A program made the position numbers and the translations under genes. 20,789 nt of DNA, from assembly GCA_030626465.1 (NCBI GenBank), contig DAOUOU010000014.1, positions 1-20,789 on the forward strand, given 5' to 3'. Below are positions 1 through 7,825 of this stretch, piece after piece. Every line of letters starts with the position of its first letter. Within the stretch, counting starts at the first letter, position 1. The stretch comes from Bacteroidales bacterium. GTDB taxonomy: Bacteria > Bacteroidota > Bacteroidia > Bacteroidales > UBA10428. The notes below the pieces were generated by a model that saw nothing but the letters and a program-made list of their open reading frames with translations, ran no database searches and was not told the DNA's origin.

Positions 1-87
1 ATTCTTTAATTTTCGTAAAAACATCCTCAAAAATACACTTGCAACACCCAATTTCAAAATTCAACCTAATAAAATCAAGGGTTTCAG

Positions 88-135
88 AGGCTGTTTTTTA
101 AAAGTGCGGAAAACAGGAATAAGATGAAACAGCCT
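88..135. repeat. Inverted repeat 3' of gdhA
   Basis: A perfect 9-bp inverted repeat (AGGCTGTTT at 88-96, AAACAGCCT at 127-135) encloses a 30-bp spacer about 40 bp beyond the gdhA stop codon. It could fold in the gdhA transcript, but the loop is long and no clear T tract follows the stem on the minus strand, so it is a weak terminator candidate. The arm also resembles sequences seen at ends of some Bacteroidota insertion elements; that comparison is from memory and unverified. Nothing else is recognisable in 1-173. Confidence 0.3.
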
Positions 136-173
136 TTCGTGAAGTGAAATATTGATAATTTTAGGAATATTTT

Positions 174-1526
174 TTACACAATCCCCTGAGCAATCATCGC
201 GTCAGCTACTTTTAAAAATCCTCCTATATTGGCACCATTTACATAATTAATAAAGCCTGTAGAATCCTTTCCATATTTAGCACAAGTTTCGTGAATACTT
301 GCCATAATATGGTGCAATCGAGCATCAACTTCTTCCCGGGTCCAGGGAAGTCGCATGGAGTTTTGTGTCATTTCAAGTCCCGAAACAGCTACTCCACCGG
401 CATTAGCTGCTTTACCCGGTCCGTATAAGACCTTTGCATTTAGAAATACCTCAACTGCTTCAGGCGTGGAGGGCATATTTGCTCCTTCCGATACAGCAAT
501 ACATCCATTTTTGACCAGTTCTTTTGCCTCATCCTCATCAATCTCGTTTTGTGTAGCGCAAGGTAAAGCAATGTCACATTTTATTCCCCAGGGTCTTTCT
601 CCTTCGACATATGTAATCCCGAATTTCTCGGCGTATTCTTTTATCCGGCCTCTGCGAATATTTTTCAGATCCATGGCCCAGGAAAGCTTTTCTTTATCGA
701 TACCATTTTTATCATAGATGAATCCGGCTGAATCGGAAAGTGTGACTACTTTGCCTCCCAAATCAATTATTTTTTCAATTGCATATTGTGCAACATTGCC
801 AGAACCCGAAACCGCAACAATTTTGCCTTTAATGTCTTCATTTCTTGTCTTGAGCATTTCTTCGGCAAAATATACAGCCCCATACCCAGTTGCTTCAGGT
901 CGAATCAGGCTTCCTCCCCATTCTATGCCTTTTCCGGTAAGGACACCTGTAAATTCATTTCGTATTTTCTTGTATTGGCCAAACAGGTAACCTATTTCTC
1001 TTCCTCCAACTCCTATATCACCTGCCGGTATATCAGTATCCTGCCCGATGTGACGTTGAAGTTCTGTCATAAAACTCTGGCAAAACCTCATCACTTCATT
1101 ATCTGATTTGCCCTTCGGATCAAAATCCGACCCCCCTTTCCCGCCACCCATTGGAAGCGTTGTAAGGCTATTTTTAAAAACTTGCTCAAAGGCAAGAAAT
1201 TTCAGAATGCCGAGATTCACGGTAGGATGAAACCTTAATCCTCCTTTATAAGGACCTATCGCACTGTTCATTTCAATACGGAATCCTCTGTTTACATGAA
1301 TATCCCCATTATCATCCACCCAGGATACCCGGAACATTAATACTCTTTCCGGCTCGGCTACTCTCTCAAGTATCTTTGCATGTTTATACTTTGGATTCTC
1401 CTCAATGAAGGGTAACAGAGATTCGACTACTTCCTGAACTGCCTGATGAAATTCCGATTCCCCGGGATTTCTCGCAATAAGCTTTGTCATGAATTCATTC
1501 ACTTGAACATCTAAAATATCAGCCAT
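174..1526 (-). CDS. gdhA: NADP-type glutamate dehydrogenase
   Basis: Cytosolic hexameric glutamate dehydrogenase, 450 residues, the usual family length; interconverts 2-oxoglutarate plus ammonium and glutamate. It aligns end to end with the small bacterial GDHs. The substrate-site lysines are present as K94 (GPYKGG), K118 (QVFKNS) and K130 (PMGGGKGG), and the catalytic aspartate as D170 (IPAGD). The nucleotide-binding turn is GSGNVA (241-246). D265-S266 in the LSDSAGF segment match the NADP-preferring type (E. coli GdhA has DS there), so an assimilatory NADPH role is inferred. The ATG at 1526 matches the family N-terminus; there is no Shine-Dalgarno sequence. The gene stands alone: 229 bp separate it from the response-regulator remnant upstream, where I see no further gene or convincing promoter. 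Confidence 0.97.
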   Translation of the reverse strand: MADILDVQVNEFMTKLIARNPGESEFHQAVQEVVESLLPFIEENPKYKHAKILERVAEPERVLMFRVSWVDDNGDIHVNRGFRIEMNSAIGPYKGGLRFHPTVNLGILKFLAFEQVFKNSLTTLPMGGGKGGSDFDPKGKSDNEVMRFCQSFMTELQRHIGQDTDIPAGDIGVGGREIGYLFGQYKKIRNEFTGVLTGKGIEWGGSLIRPEATGYGAVYFAEEMLKTRNEDIKGKIVAVSGSGNVAQYAIEKIIDLGGKVVTLSDSAGFIYDKNGIDKEKLSWAMDLKNIRRGRIKEYAEKFGITYVEGERPWGIKCDIALPCATQNEIDEDEAKELVKNGCIAVSEGANMPSTPEAVEVFLNAKVLYGPGKAANAGGVAVSGLEMTQNSMRLPWTREEVDARLHHIMASIHETCAKYGKDSTGFINYVNGANIGGFLKVADAMIAQGIV

Positions 1527-1755
1527 AGTATTACATTTTGTATTTTAAGGATTATTACTGTATAAAAAAAAGGAAAGCACTATTGTTTTGATCACATGGT
1601 TTAAATTGTATTCAAAATAGACAGGCTCCCCTTATAACTTTTATGGGTTTAATGTAATTAACTTTTTAGTTTCTGATAGTTTTACATTGATATTTTCAGT
1701 GTTTTACGTATAATATTCCGAGTATTTCTTATCGATCTGGTAATCATTCTACTCA

Positions 1756-2319
1756 TTATATCTCTATAAGATTATTCTTGATTGCGAATTTTACCAGATC
1801 AACTGCAGTTTTAAGATTCAGTTTTTGCATGATATGGTTCTTGTGCGATTCAACTGTTCGTACACTAATAAAAAGTTTATCAGCAATCTCTTTGTTGGTG
1901 TGACTGTCTCCCCAGAGTTTTACGATTTCAATCTCTCGTGTACTTAAATTTTTGATATTGTTGTTGCTCTTCCCTTCATCACTTTTAAGCCTGGATATGT
2001 AATTATTTAACAGCAAATGCGTTATGGAATTGCTATAATAATCATGGCCATTGCGAATCGCATAGATTGCTTCTATTAATTCATTTCTATCAGTGTCTTT
2101 TGCAAGAAATCCTTTTGCTCCGGCCTTTATCGTTTTTAAGATAGTCTCTTCTTCATTATGTGCTGAAATAATCAATATTTTTACTTTTGAAAAAACAATA
2201 TTAATCTGCATCAGTAAATTCATTATGGAGATAGTCACTGAATGCAGGTTTACAATCAAAATATGTACAAGGGAGGAATTCAGTTTTTCTGTAAGCTGGG
2301 GTTTTGAAATAGCAGTCAT
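1756..2319 (-). CDS. LuxR/NarL-type response regulator, C-terminal part
   Basis: Reading frame of 187 codons holding most of a NarL-family response regulator: the second part of a receiver domain and a C-terminal LuxR-type helix-turn-helix (from LSTREIEIVKL through TNKEIADKLF and SVRTVESHKNHI). The HTH is well conserved and probably binds DNA. The receiver lacks its first 40 residues, which are encoded one base out of frame just upstream (2298-2416). Where the phospho-acceptor Asp should be (HILIVNL) there is Asn, and the usual MP after it is missing; the switch Ser (LIISAH) and the Lys (GFLAKD) remain. Used on its own, the ATG at 2319 would give a protein without the acidic pocket. It is the last gene of an operon behind the giant sensor/ATP-grasp gene. 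It is either a decaying gene, a sequencing error, or a recoded gene whose receiver works without phosphorylation. Confidence 0.75.
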   Translation of the reverse strand: MTAISKPQLTEKLNSSLVHILIVNLHSVTISIMNLLMQINIVFSKVKILIISAHNEEETILKTIKAGAKGFLAKDTDRNELIEAIYAIRNGHDYYSNSITHLLLNNYISRLKSDEGKSNNNIKNLSTREIEIVKLWGDSHTNKEIADKLFISVRTVESHKNHIMQKLNLKTAVDLVKFAIKNNLIEI

Positions 2320-2416
2320 TAACTACCTCAATGTCTCTTACATCTGCCAGCAATGAGCATAGCCCCTCCTGCACCAGTTTATGCTCATCAAATATCCCAA
2401 TACAGATCTTACTCAT
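2298..2416 (-). pseudogene. Out-of-frame N-terminus of the response regulator
   Basis: The ATG at 2416 begins MSKICIGIFDEHKLVQEGL, the first strand and helix of a receiver domain with the acidic pair D10/E11. The frame then loses similarity and runs on to a stop at 2201. Removing one base from the run GGGGTTTT (plus strand 2298-2305) joins it to the downstream frame and gives a 219-residue protein. In that join, the distance from the second strand (VVND) to the phospho-site position equals that of NarL-type receivers. The start is 5 nt after the stop of the giant gene, so translation was probably coupled. Confidence 0.6.
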
Positions 2417-2421
2417 ATCGA

Positions 2422-5400
2422 TCAGGTGTTAGTGGCAATAGCTGCGCTCTTTATCTTTCCGTTCATGTATACTGATAAAGGTTTATTAAATCTGATATGT
2501 CTGAAATATTTTGTTTGATTGACTGATTTCTGTTTGTTAAGAATATCCCAACGGACAAATTCGGTGCGTGATGAATCCAATACAGAGAAATACCCGATAT
2601 TCATGGAGGTTATATTATGAAAAAAATGTGACCCCAGAGATGAATCGAGAGGAAAATTTGCCAGGCTTATTTCGACAATAACTTTCGCATTGGATATTTG
2701 AGCCCAGTTTACCGGGATGCCTAGATATTTATCACGTGTGCCCCATCTGCCAGGCCCAATCAATATGTATTGCTTTTTTTGTTTGCTCATTTTGCCATTT
2801 AAAAACTCAATTTCCTGGGCCATTTCATAGGTTTTCATTTTGTCGAATTTTGCAATATCTACATAAATAACATCCTGTATTTGAGTTATTTCTCCATTCC
2901 CCAGACTTGATTCAGAAAACAGAATCATCTTCGATTTATCCAGGTTGCTAAAATCTATGCTGTAACTTTGTTGATTCCCGACCAAAGGTTTTATCTGGAG
3001 AAGGTAAAATGAAGGTAAATTATTGACTGACCGGTCAAGATCTACAGCATATTCAATTTCAACAGGTGAACCCAAAGCATCCTTTATCGTGTCGAGCATA
3101 ATTTCAATGGTCTTTGTCAAAGGAATGTGGTTGTATTTTAAAATATCCGCAAAATCTAAAATTCTGGGGCCTGCTGCTCCAAGTCCTGATTCTATCCTGT
3201 CATTGGTCGGATTGTATACCGAAACAATATGCTTCAAAGTGCCATGTTTTTCAGCTTCGCTGATATCTAAAAGAGAAAGGGAAGCAAGTTCACCCTCTTT
3301 CACATAGTCTATATTTTTTTTTACCAGATTCAGAGCATAGAATTGTACCTGTGAACTGCTTAATAAATCTTTTGTGGTGTACATTTCAACTTTCGGATAT
3401 TTTGGCGCAAAGCGATACGATTTACTTCCGCCAACAACATAAGTGCCAAGCCCAAGTGCAACCACGGCAAATCCTTCCTCCGGGTTCATGTGCGCTACAG
3501 TATAAAAATTATAAGACTGGGCAATACCGCTAATATGAGGGTAGTAATAATCTCCGTATTTTGTTCCGACAAGCTCCTGCAGCACCACTGCCATTTTCTC
3601 TTCCTCAATCTTATGATGTATGGTTTTAAAATATGCCCTGGCATCATCAGAATAAATAGACGCATAAACCAGTTTGATCGCCTTATTAAGGCTTTTGAGG
3701 GTGTTATTCTTGTTTGAGGTATCGTTTGGAAGGATATACGTATCAAAAATGCCTGCAAAAGGTTGCGAAATGGAATCTTCCAGAAGGCTTGAAGATCTCA
3801 CTGCTATGGGACTTTCAATCTGGTCTGTAAAAAACTCCAGTTTTTCAATAAGAGTTTTGGAAAGATGCCCTGCCACAAAACGTTTTTTTATCTCTGCGCA
3901 AGTAAAGTCATTCGGGATAGTAGAATCATACAGTTTATTCCTGTCCAGAAAATCTTCAAACTCATCAGTTCCAATGATTACCGTCTTTGGAGTACGGATA
4001 TTTATTTTTCCGGTCAGTTCACTAAAATCATAATTATTGATCAATGCATTAATAAATGCCAACCCTCTTCCTTTTCCTCCAAATGAGCCTCCTGAAAAGG
4101 CTACTATGTTTTTTTCGTCGAGTGTAGCGGTTTCGTCAAAATACAATACTTTCCCTTTCTTTTTTTCCTCTTTGTATTTTGCAAATGTTTCGAGAAAAAA
4201 TTTCCTTGATTCCTTTATGTCATTGAAATCTCCTATCCTGAGAGGATTTAGTGTTCGAGCCAGCTGTATTTCACCACGCAACATTAACCATAAAGAAAAC
4301 TGGTTTTCACGGGCATGCAAAAAAAATGATTCATCGGGTATTTCCCTGAGAAAAGTCTCAAATTCTCTCAAAGATCTGGCAACACCAATAGATTTACCAT
4401 TTTTGTCCCTGAAAATAAAATCGCCAAATCCCAAATATCGGTTAAGAAATTTTTTTAAATCGTTCAACAGGGTCTCAGAATTCTTATTTATAAACCATAC
4501 ACTCAGCTCTTTTGCAAGTTGCTTGTTTTTATCTTCGGATGATTGTAATACAATCGGCATATTTAATACATGCGATTGGACATACTTGATGAATTTTATT
4601 CCTGCTTTTTTATCCAGTTTCCCTCCCTTTTCAAATTCAACATCAGAGATCACACACAGAAGAAAATCTTTATACTTATTAAATAAATAGAGAGCATCCT
4701 CATAATTACGCGCCAGGAGTATTTTTGGCCGCGATCTCATCTTTGCGATTTTATCCAGTTCATTTTTTTCTACCTCGGGGAGCAATTGCTGAACCTGTCC
4801 AAAGACAATTGAATAGAGTATCTGAAGGTATTTTGAATAATACTGAGCTGAATCTTCTACAAGAAGAATTACACGAACAAGGCCTATCCTGGTATCATTA
4901 TCAGCATTCACTTTATCTTCAATCGATTTAACAATGGAAAAGAAAATTTGAGAGTTTCCACTCCAGATGAAAAGTTTATCAATAGATTTTACTGTTGGCA
5001 CCAGTTCTTCGAAATACTGGATGTTGCTTTTCTGGTTCAACAATAAATACACGAGAAGATTGGGTTGTATTTGTTTAATCCTTTTGCTAAGCTTGACGGG
5101 TGATTCTTTATCGAGGCCTACCATCAGAATCACAAGATCAAAATGGGTAGTGTCCAGCAGTTCAAGTGCTTCTTCCGAAGAGGCAACCCCGGTAATTCGA
5201 GGAAGTGAAAAAAGACTGTACTGGTAAATTTCTCCCATGAACTGTTCGAAAAAGCCATCTTCCGTTTGAAGAATGAAAGCATCGTATAAGGTGGCTATAA
5301 AAAGTATCTCCTTTACCTTATACTTCATCATATCCAGGTATATATATTTATCAATAATCTGCTTATTGAAAAACAGCTGAAGAGGTTGTTTATTTTTAAC

Positions 5401-7005
5401 CAGCGATTCTCTGTATTCGACAGGTTTACTCTTATCTCTTTCTCCGGGTATGTTTTTTCTAAAAATCTCTCTCCCCTTATAATCGTTCAAATACCCGCTT
5501 ATTAATTTACTAATATTGATTAAGAGATTCCTCTCTTCCTTTAGAAAGGGGCCTTCATATTCCTTTGGAAATTCTTTCAGATAAAATACTTCAATAGAAC
5601 CCTTCTTATTATCTATGGTGATGAAATTTTCTTTCTGAACCCAAATAGTATCTACGGACTCTTTACTGGAATAAATCATACCTTCAAAAATGATTCGAAC
5701 TACTGTGTGGTTTGGATATTGCCAGGATTTTGGAAGTATTTTGCAGATTTCCAGTAAGGTTTCATCAATTGATTTGCCTTCTTCAATTATCTGTGAAGTC
5801 TGATTAATGGCCTTGAGCTCTTTTACACGTTCTTTGTTTTCATTTAATAACTTATTTAATACTTCACGTGTTGCCGATCCTGCAATCAGGTTGGAAAGGT
5901 TGATCAGTAAATTGCGTTCCTCTGTTAAAAAGGGGCCTTCATCAGCTTTTGGAAATTTTTTTAAATAATATATTTCTATTGATCCTTTTTTATTTCCAAC
6001 AGTTTCAAAAGCCTGTTTCTGAACCCAATTTGTCTCTTTAAAATTACTGCTTGAAAATACTTTGTCTTCATAATAAATCCTTACAGCGGTATATCCGGGA
6101 TATTGCCATGCTTCGGGAAGGATGGAGCAAATGATCTCCAATGATTCTTCGATTGATTTACTTTGCTTCAGAATAAGAGAAGTCTGATTAATTCCCTTTA
6201 ATTCTTTAAGGCGTTCCGTGTTCTGTAATAGTAAATTTTGTAATGTTTTCTTCGAAACTGTTCCTGAAATAATGGCTGCAAGATTGTCGATCAGATTACG
6301 TTCTTCCTCGAGAAAAGGCCCTTCGAATGCATTTGGATATTCTTTCAGATAAAAAATTTCAATAGAACCTTTCTTATTATCGGGCGTTTCAAAATATTGT
6401 CTTTGCACCCAGGGTGTTTCTTTAAAATTCTTGCTCTTGAAAACCTTATTATCGTAAATTATTCTTGCTGCAGTATACTCAGGAAATTGCCAGGCTTCAG
6501 GCAGGAAGGCACATATTTCCTGTAGCGATTCTTCGAGAGTTTCTCCTCTGTTTAATATATCCGTAGTGCGATTGATTCCTTTGAGCTCTTTGATCCTTTC
6601 GGCATTATCATAAAGAAGTTTCTCCAATTGAAATCTGGAAATCGATCCGGTTATAATGGTTGCCAGATTGTTTAAAAAATTATCGTCCCGTAATAAAAAA
6701 TCTTTATCAGAAAGCTTAATAAAATCTCTTGAAAAGTAAATTTCGATTGAACATATATTCATCCCCGGCGTTTCAAATGAACATTTTTCCAGATATTGTG
6801 ATTCCTTATAGTTATCGTTGAAAAATTGTTTTTCATTTACAGTAATTTTCGCTGAAACATATTCCGGATATGGATATGCTCTTGGAATGATATCACATAT
6901 TTGTTGAATTGAAAGCTCAAATGATTTACAATCGCGCAGGAGTTTCACAATCTCATTTATCGCGAAGAGTTTCAAATTTTCCTTATCTGCTGTATCCTTA
7001 TACAT
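2422..7005 (-). CDS. Four-repeat sensor / REC-REC / PPDK_N ATP-grasp fusion protein
   Basis: Predicted cytosolic protein of 1527 residues with no signal peptide or membrane segment. Residues 9-520 are four tandem 128-residue repeats resembling the GAF-like sensor modules found in front of some histidine kinases (motifs LPEAWQYP, NFKETxWVQ, KKGSIEIYYLK, EGPFLxEERNL). Residues about 553-700 form a receiver-like domain with Met628 where the phospho-Asp would be. Residues about 709-855 form a second receiver with E717/D718, D788 and K841 intact. Residues about 970-1340 carry PPDK_N (PEP synthase/PPDK ATP-grasp) motifs: GGSFGGKGRGL (971-981), PIAVRSSSLLEDS (1066-1078), EKMAVVLQELVG, EIEYAVD, and FYLLQIKPL. 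A conserved-looking tail has IGPGRWGTRD (1416-1425) and GSHFFHNITS (1458-1467). The phosphohistidine domain and PEP-binding barrel of real PEP synthases are absent, so it should not be called PEP synthase. The REC-REC-PPDK_N core resembles a known uncharacterised family of about 990 residues; the four-repeat front is the unusual part. Substrate and output are unknown; a sensory ATP-dependent phosphotransfer role is inference. Confidence 0.85.
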   Translation of the reverse strand: MYKDTADKENLKLFAINEIVKLLRDCKSFELSIQQICDIIPRAYPYPEYVSAKITVNEKQFFNDNYKESQYLEKCSFETPGMNICSIEIYFSRDFIKLSDKDFLLRDDNFLNNLATIITGSISRFQLEKLLYDNAERIKELKGINRTTDILNRGETLEESLQEICAFLPEAWQFPEYTAARIIYDNKVFKSKNFKETPWVQRQYFETPDNKKGSIEIFYLKEYPNAFEGPFLEEERNLIDNLAAIISGTVSKKTLQNLLLQNTERLKELKGINQTSLILKQSKSIEESLEIICSILPEAWQYPGYTAVRIYYEDKVFSSSNFKETNWVQKQAFETVGNKKGSIEIYYLKKFPKADEGPFLTEERNLLINLSNLIAGSATREVLNKLLNENKERVKELKAINQTSQIIEEGKSIDETLLEICKILPKSWQYPNHTVVRIIFEGMIYSSKESVDTIWVQKENFITIDNKKGSIEVFYLKEFPKEYEGPFLKEERNLLINISKLISGYLNDYKGREIFRKNIPGERDKSKPVEYRESLVKNKQPLQLFFNKQIIDKYIYLDMMKYKVKEILFIATLYDAFILQTEDGFFEQFMGEIYQYSLFSLPRITGVASSEEALELLDTTHFDLVILMVGLDKESPVKLSKRIKQIQPNLLVYLLLNQKSNIQYFEELVPTVKSIDKLFIWSGNSQIFFSIVKSIEDKVNADNDTRIGLVRVILLVEDSAQYYSKYLQILYSIVFGQVQQLLPEVEKNELDKIAKMRSRPKILLARNYEDALYLFNKYKDFLLCVISDVEFEKGGKLDKKAGIKFIKYVQSHVLNMPIVLQSSEDKNKQLAKELSVWFINKNSETLLNDLKKFLNRYLGFGDFIFRDKNGKSIGVARSLREFETFLREIPDESFFLHARENQFSLWLMLRGEIQLARTLNPLRIGDFNDIKESRKFFLETFAKYKEEKKKGKVLYFDETATLDEKNIVAFSGGSFGGKGRGLAFINALINNYDFSELTGKINIRTPKTVIIGTDEFEDFLDRNKLYDSTIPNDFTCAEIKKRFVAGHLSKTLIEKLEFFTDQIESPIAVRSSSLLEDSISQPFAGIFDTYILPNDTSNKNNTLKSLNKAIKLVYASIYSDDARAYFKTIHHKIEEEKMAVVLQELVGTKYGDYYYPHISGIAQSYNFYTVAHMNPEEGFAVVALGLGTYVVGGSKSYRFAPKYPKVEMYTTKDLLSSSQVQFYALNLVKKNIDYVKEGELASLSLLDISEAEKHGTLKHIVSVYNPTNDRIESGLGAAGPRILDFADILKYNHIPLTKTIEIMLDTIKDALGSPVEIEYAVDLDRSVNNLPSFYLLQIKPLVGNQQSYSIDFSNLDKSKMILFSESSLGNGEITQIQDVIYVDIAKFDKMKTYEMAQEIEFLNGKMSKQKKQYILIGPGRWGTRDKYLGIPVNWAQISNAKVIVEISLANFPLDSSLGSHFFHNITSMNIGYFSVLDSSRTEFVRWDILNKQKSVNQTKYFRHIRFNKPLSVYMNGKIKSAAIATNT
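5446..6981 (-). repeat. Four in-phase 384-bp coding repeats
   Basis: Segments 6598-6981, 6214-6597, 5830-6213 and 5446-5829 encode four homologous modules. The landmark Asn of the AIN/GIN motif falls at residues 17, 145, 273 and 401, exactly 128 residues apart each time. Copies 2, 3 and 4 are close to one another (LPEAWQ or LPKSWQ; NKKGSIE; EGPFL), while copy 1 has diverged (IPRAYPYPEY, no EGPFL). The pattern suggests that copies 2-4 arose by later internal duplication. Each copy ends in a helix leading into the next KELKxIN helix, like a stacked sensor rod. Confidence 0.85.
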
Positions 7006-7035
7006 ATATACTATTATAGAATTAAAATCAGATTT

Positions 7036-7731
7036 CTAAGTGATCTCATCTATAGATTCCATGATCTGAAGTATTTTAAAATCAGAACTTGATCCGGATT
7101 TGGCAAATACTTTTTTATGATGATTGTCCAGCATATTAAGCACCGGCAATAGTCTGTTTAATGCCTGTTCATCCAGATCAATGAAAAAAAGATCATTAAT
7201 TTTTTTCATCCTGATCAATGCTTTAATAAGTATTCCTTTCCCTTCGGAAGTCATTTTCAATCTTTTACTGCGTTTATCCAATTCATCTCTCGATTCTGCT
7301 ACAAGCTGCAATTTGATTAGTCTTTTAAGAATATCAATGCCTGTAGAATACTCTACCAGATGCAACCCGATGATTTCTTTCTTTTTCAGGGATATATTTT
7401 TATTGATTGAAAAAAGAAAACTGAATTCAAGCAAACTGTTTATCGGTAATCCATCAAAAAACTTTTTTACATAAAAATCCTGAAGTCTGTCCAGACGTGA
7501 AATCAAGTTCATAATCTCTTGCTTTACAGGAATAGTGGCTGCATCTTCACCGATATGCTGGTTACTTAGAGCTATTTCTTCCCCCTCCAATTCCTTAACA
7601 GCCATATCCTCATTGTGTAAACAAACTCTTAGCCACTCCCCGAACTGTTGAAATTCAGGATTAATAGTCGACTCTTCGTACTCCTGCCAAAACCTGATAA
7701 GCTGTTGTATATAATCGTATTTGTTTGCCAT
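7036..7731 (-). CDS. MarR-like winged-helix protein
   Basis: A 231-residue protein with a central MarR-type winged helix. The recognition region is about residues 117-145 (KKKEIIGLHL, GIDILKRLIKLQLV) and the wing about 147-164 (SRDELDKRSKRLKMTSEGKG), which matches the MarR pattern of a dimer-forming helix, DNA-reading helix and basic hairpin. The first 90 residues are predicted helical and include a possible dimerisation segment. Ligand and targets are unknown. Its stop lies 30 nt before the start of the giant sensor/ATP-grasp gene on the same strand, so it is probably the first gene of that operon and may control it. It is divergent from the small ferredoxin gene across a 94-bp intergenic region that may hold its operator. 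The start ATG at 7731 is the first in frame. Confidence 0.7.
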   Translation of the reverse strand: MANKYDYIQQLIRFWQEYEESTINPEFQQFGEWLRVCLHNEDMAVKELEGEEIALSNQHIGEDAATIPVKQEIMNLISRLDRLQDFYVKKFFDGLPINSLLEFSFLFSINKNISLKKKEIIGLHLVEYSTGIDILKRLIKLQLVAESRDELDKRSKRLKMTSEGKGILIKALIRMKKINDLFFIDLDEQALNRLLPVLNMLDNHHKKVFAKSGSSSDFKILQIMESIDEIT

Positions 7732-7751
7732 TCCGGTTAAGAATTATATAT

Positions 7752-7776
7752 TTACATTATAACGTTTTCATTGTAA
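7752..7776. promoter_or_regulatory. Possible operator between divergent genes
   Basis: Between the MarR-like gene and the divergent ferredoxin gene lies TTACA (7752-7756) and its inverse TGTAA (7772-7776), with the palindrome AACGTT (7761-7766) almost exactly at the centre. The size and symmetry suit a dimeric winged-helix repressor. Half-sites are short and the region is AT-rich, so chance is a serious alternative. I found no promoter close to the Bacteroidota consensus in this gap. Confidence 0.25.
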
Positions 7777-7825
7777 TTTATTACGAAAATATAATATTAT
7801 TTTCACATAACATAAGAAAATTGCC

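Noticed and set aside
1613..1619. TATTTTG on the minus strand as a -7 element of a gdhA promoter
   Set aside because: No TTTG element lies at 19-21 nt upstream, and the spacing within the element is one base short of TAnnTTTG.
4037..4690. 217-codon plus-strand frame opposite the giant gene
   Set aside because: It is antisense to well-conserved receiver and ATP-grasp coding sequence, with no family similarity; an AT-rich shadow frame.
2422..7005. Annotation of the giant protein as phosphoenolpyruvate synthase
   Set aside because: Only the PPDK_N ATP-grasp part is recognisable; the GG..SHAA phosphohistidine motif and the PEP-binding barrel are missing, so the full reaction cannot be expected.
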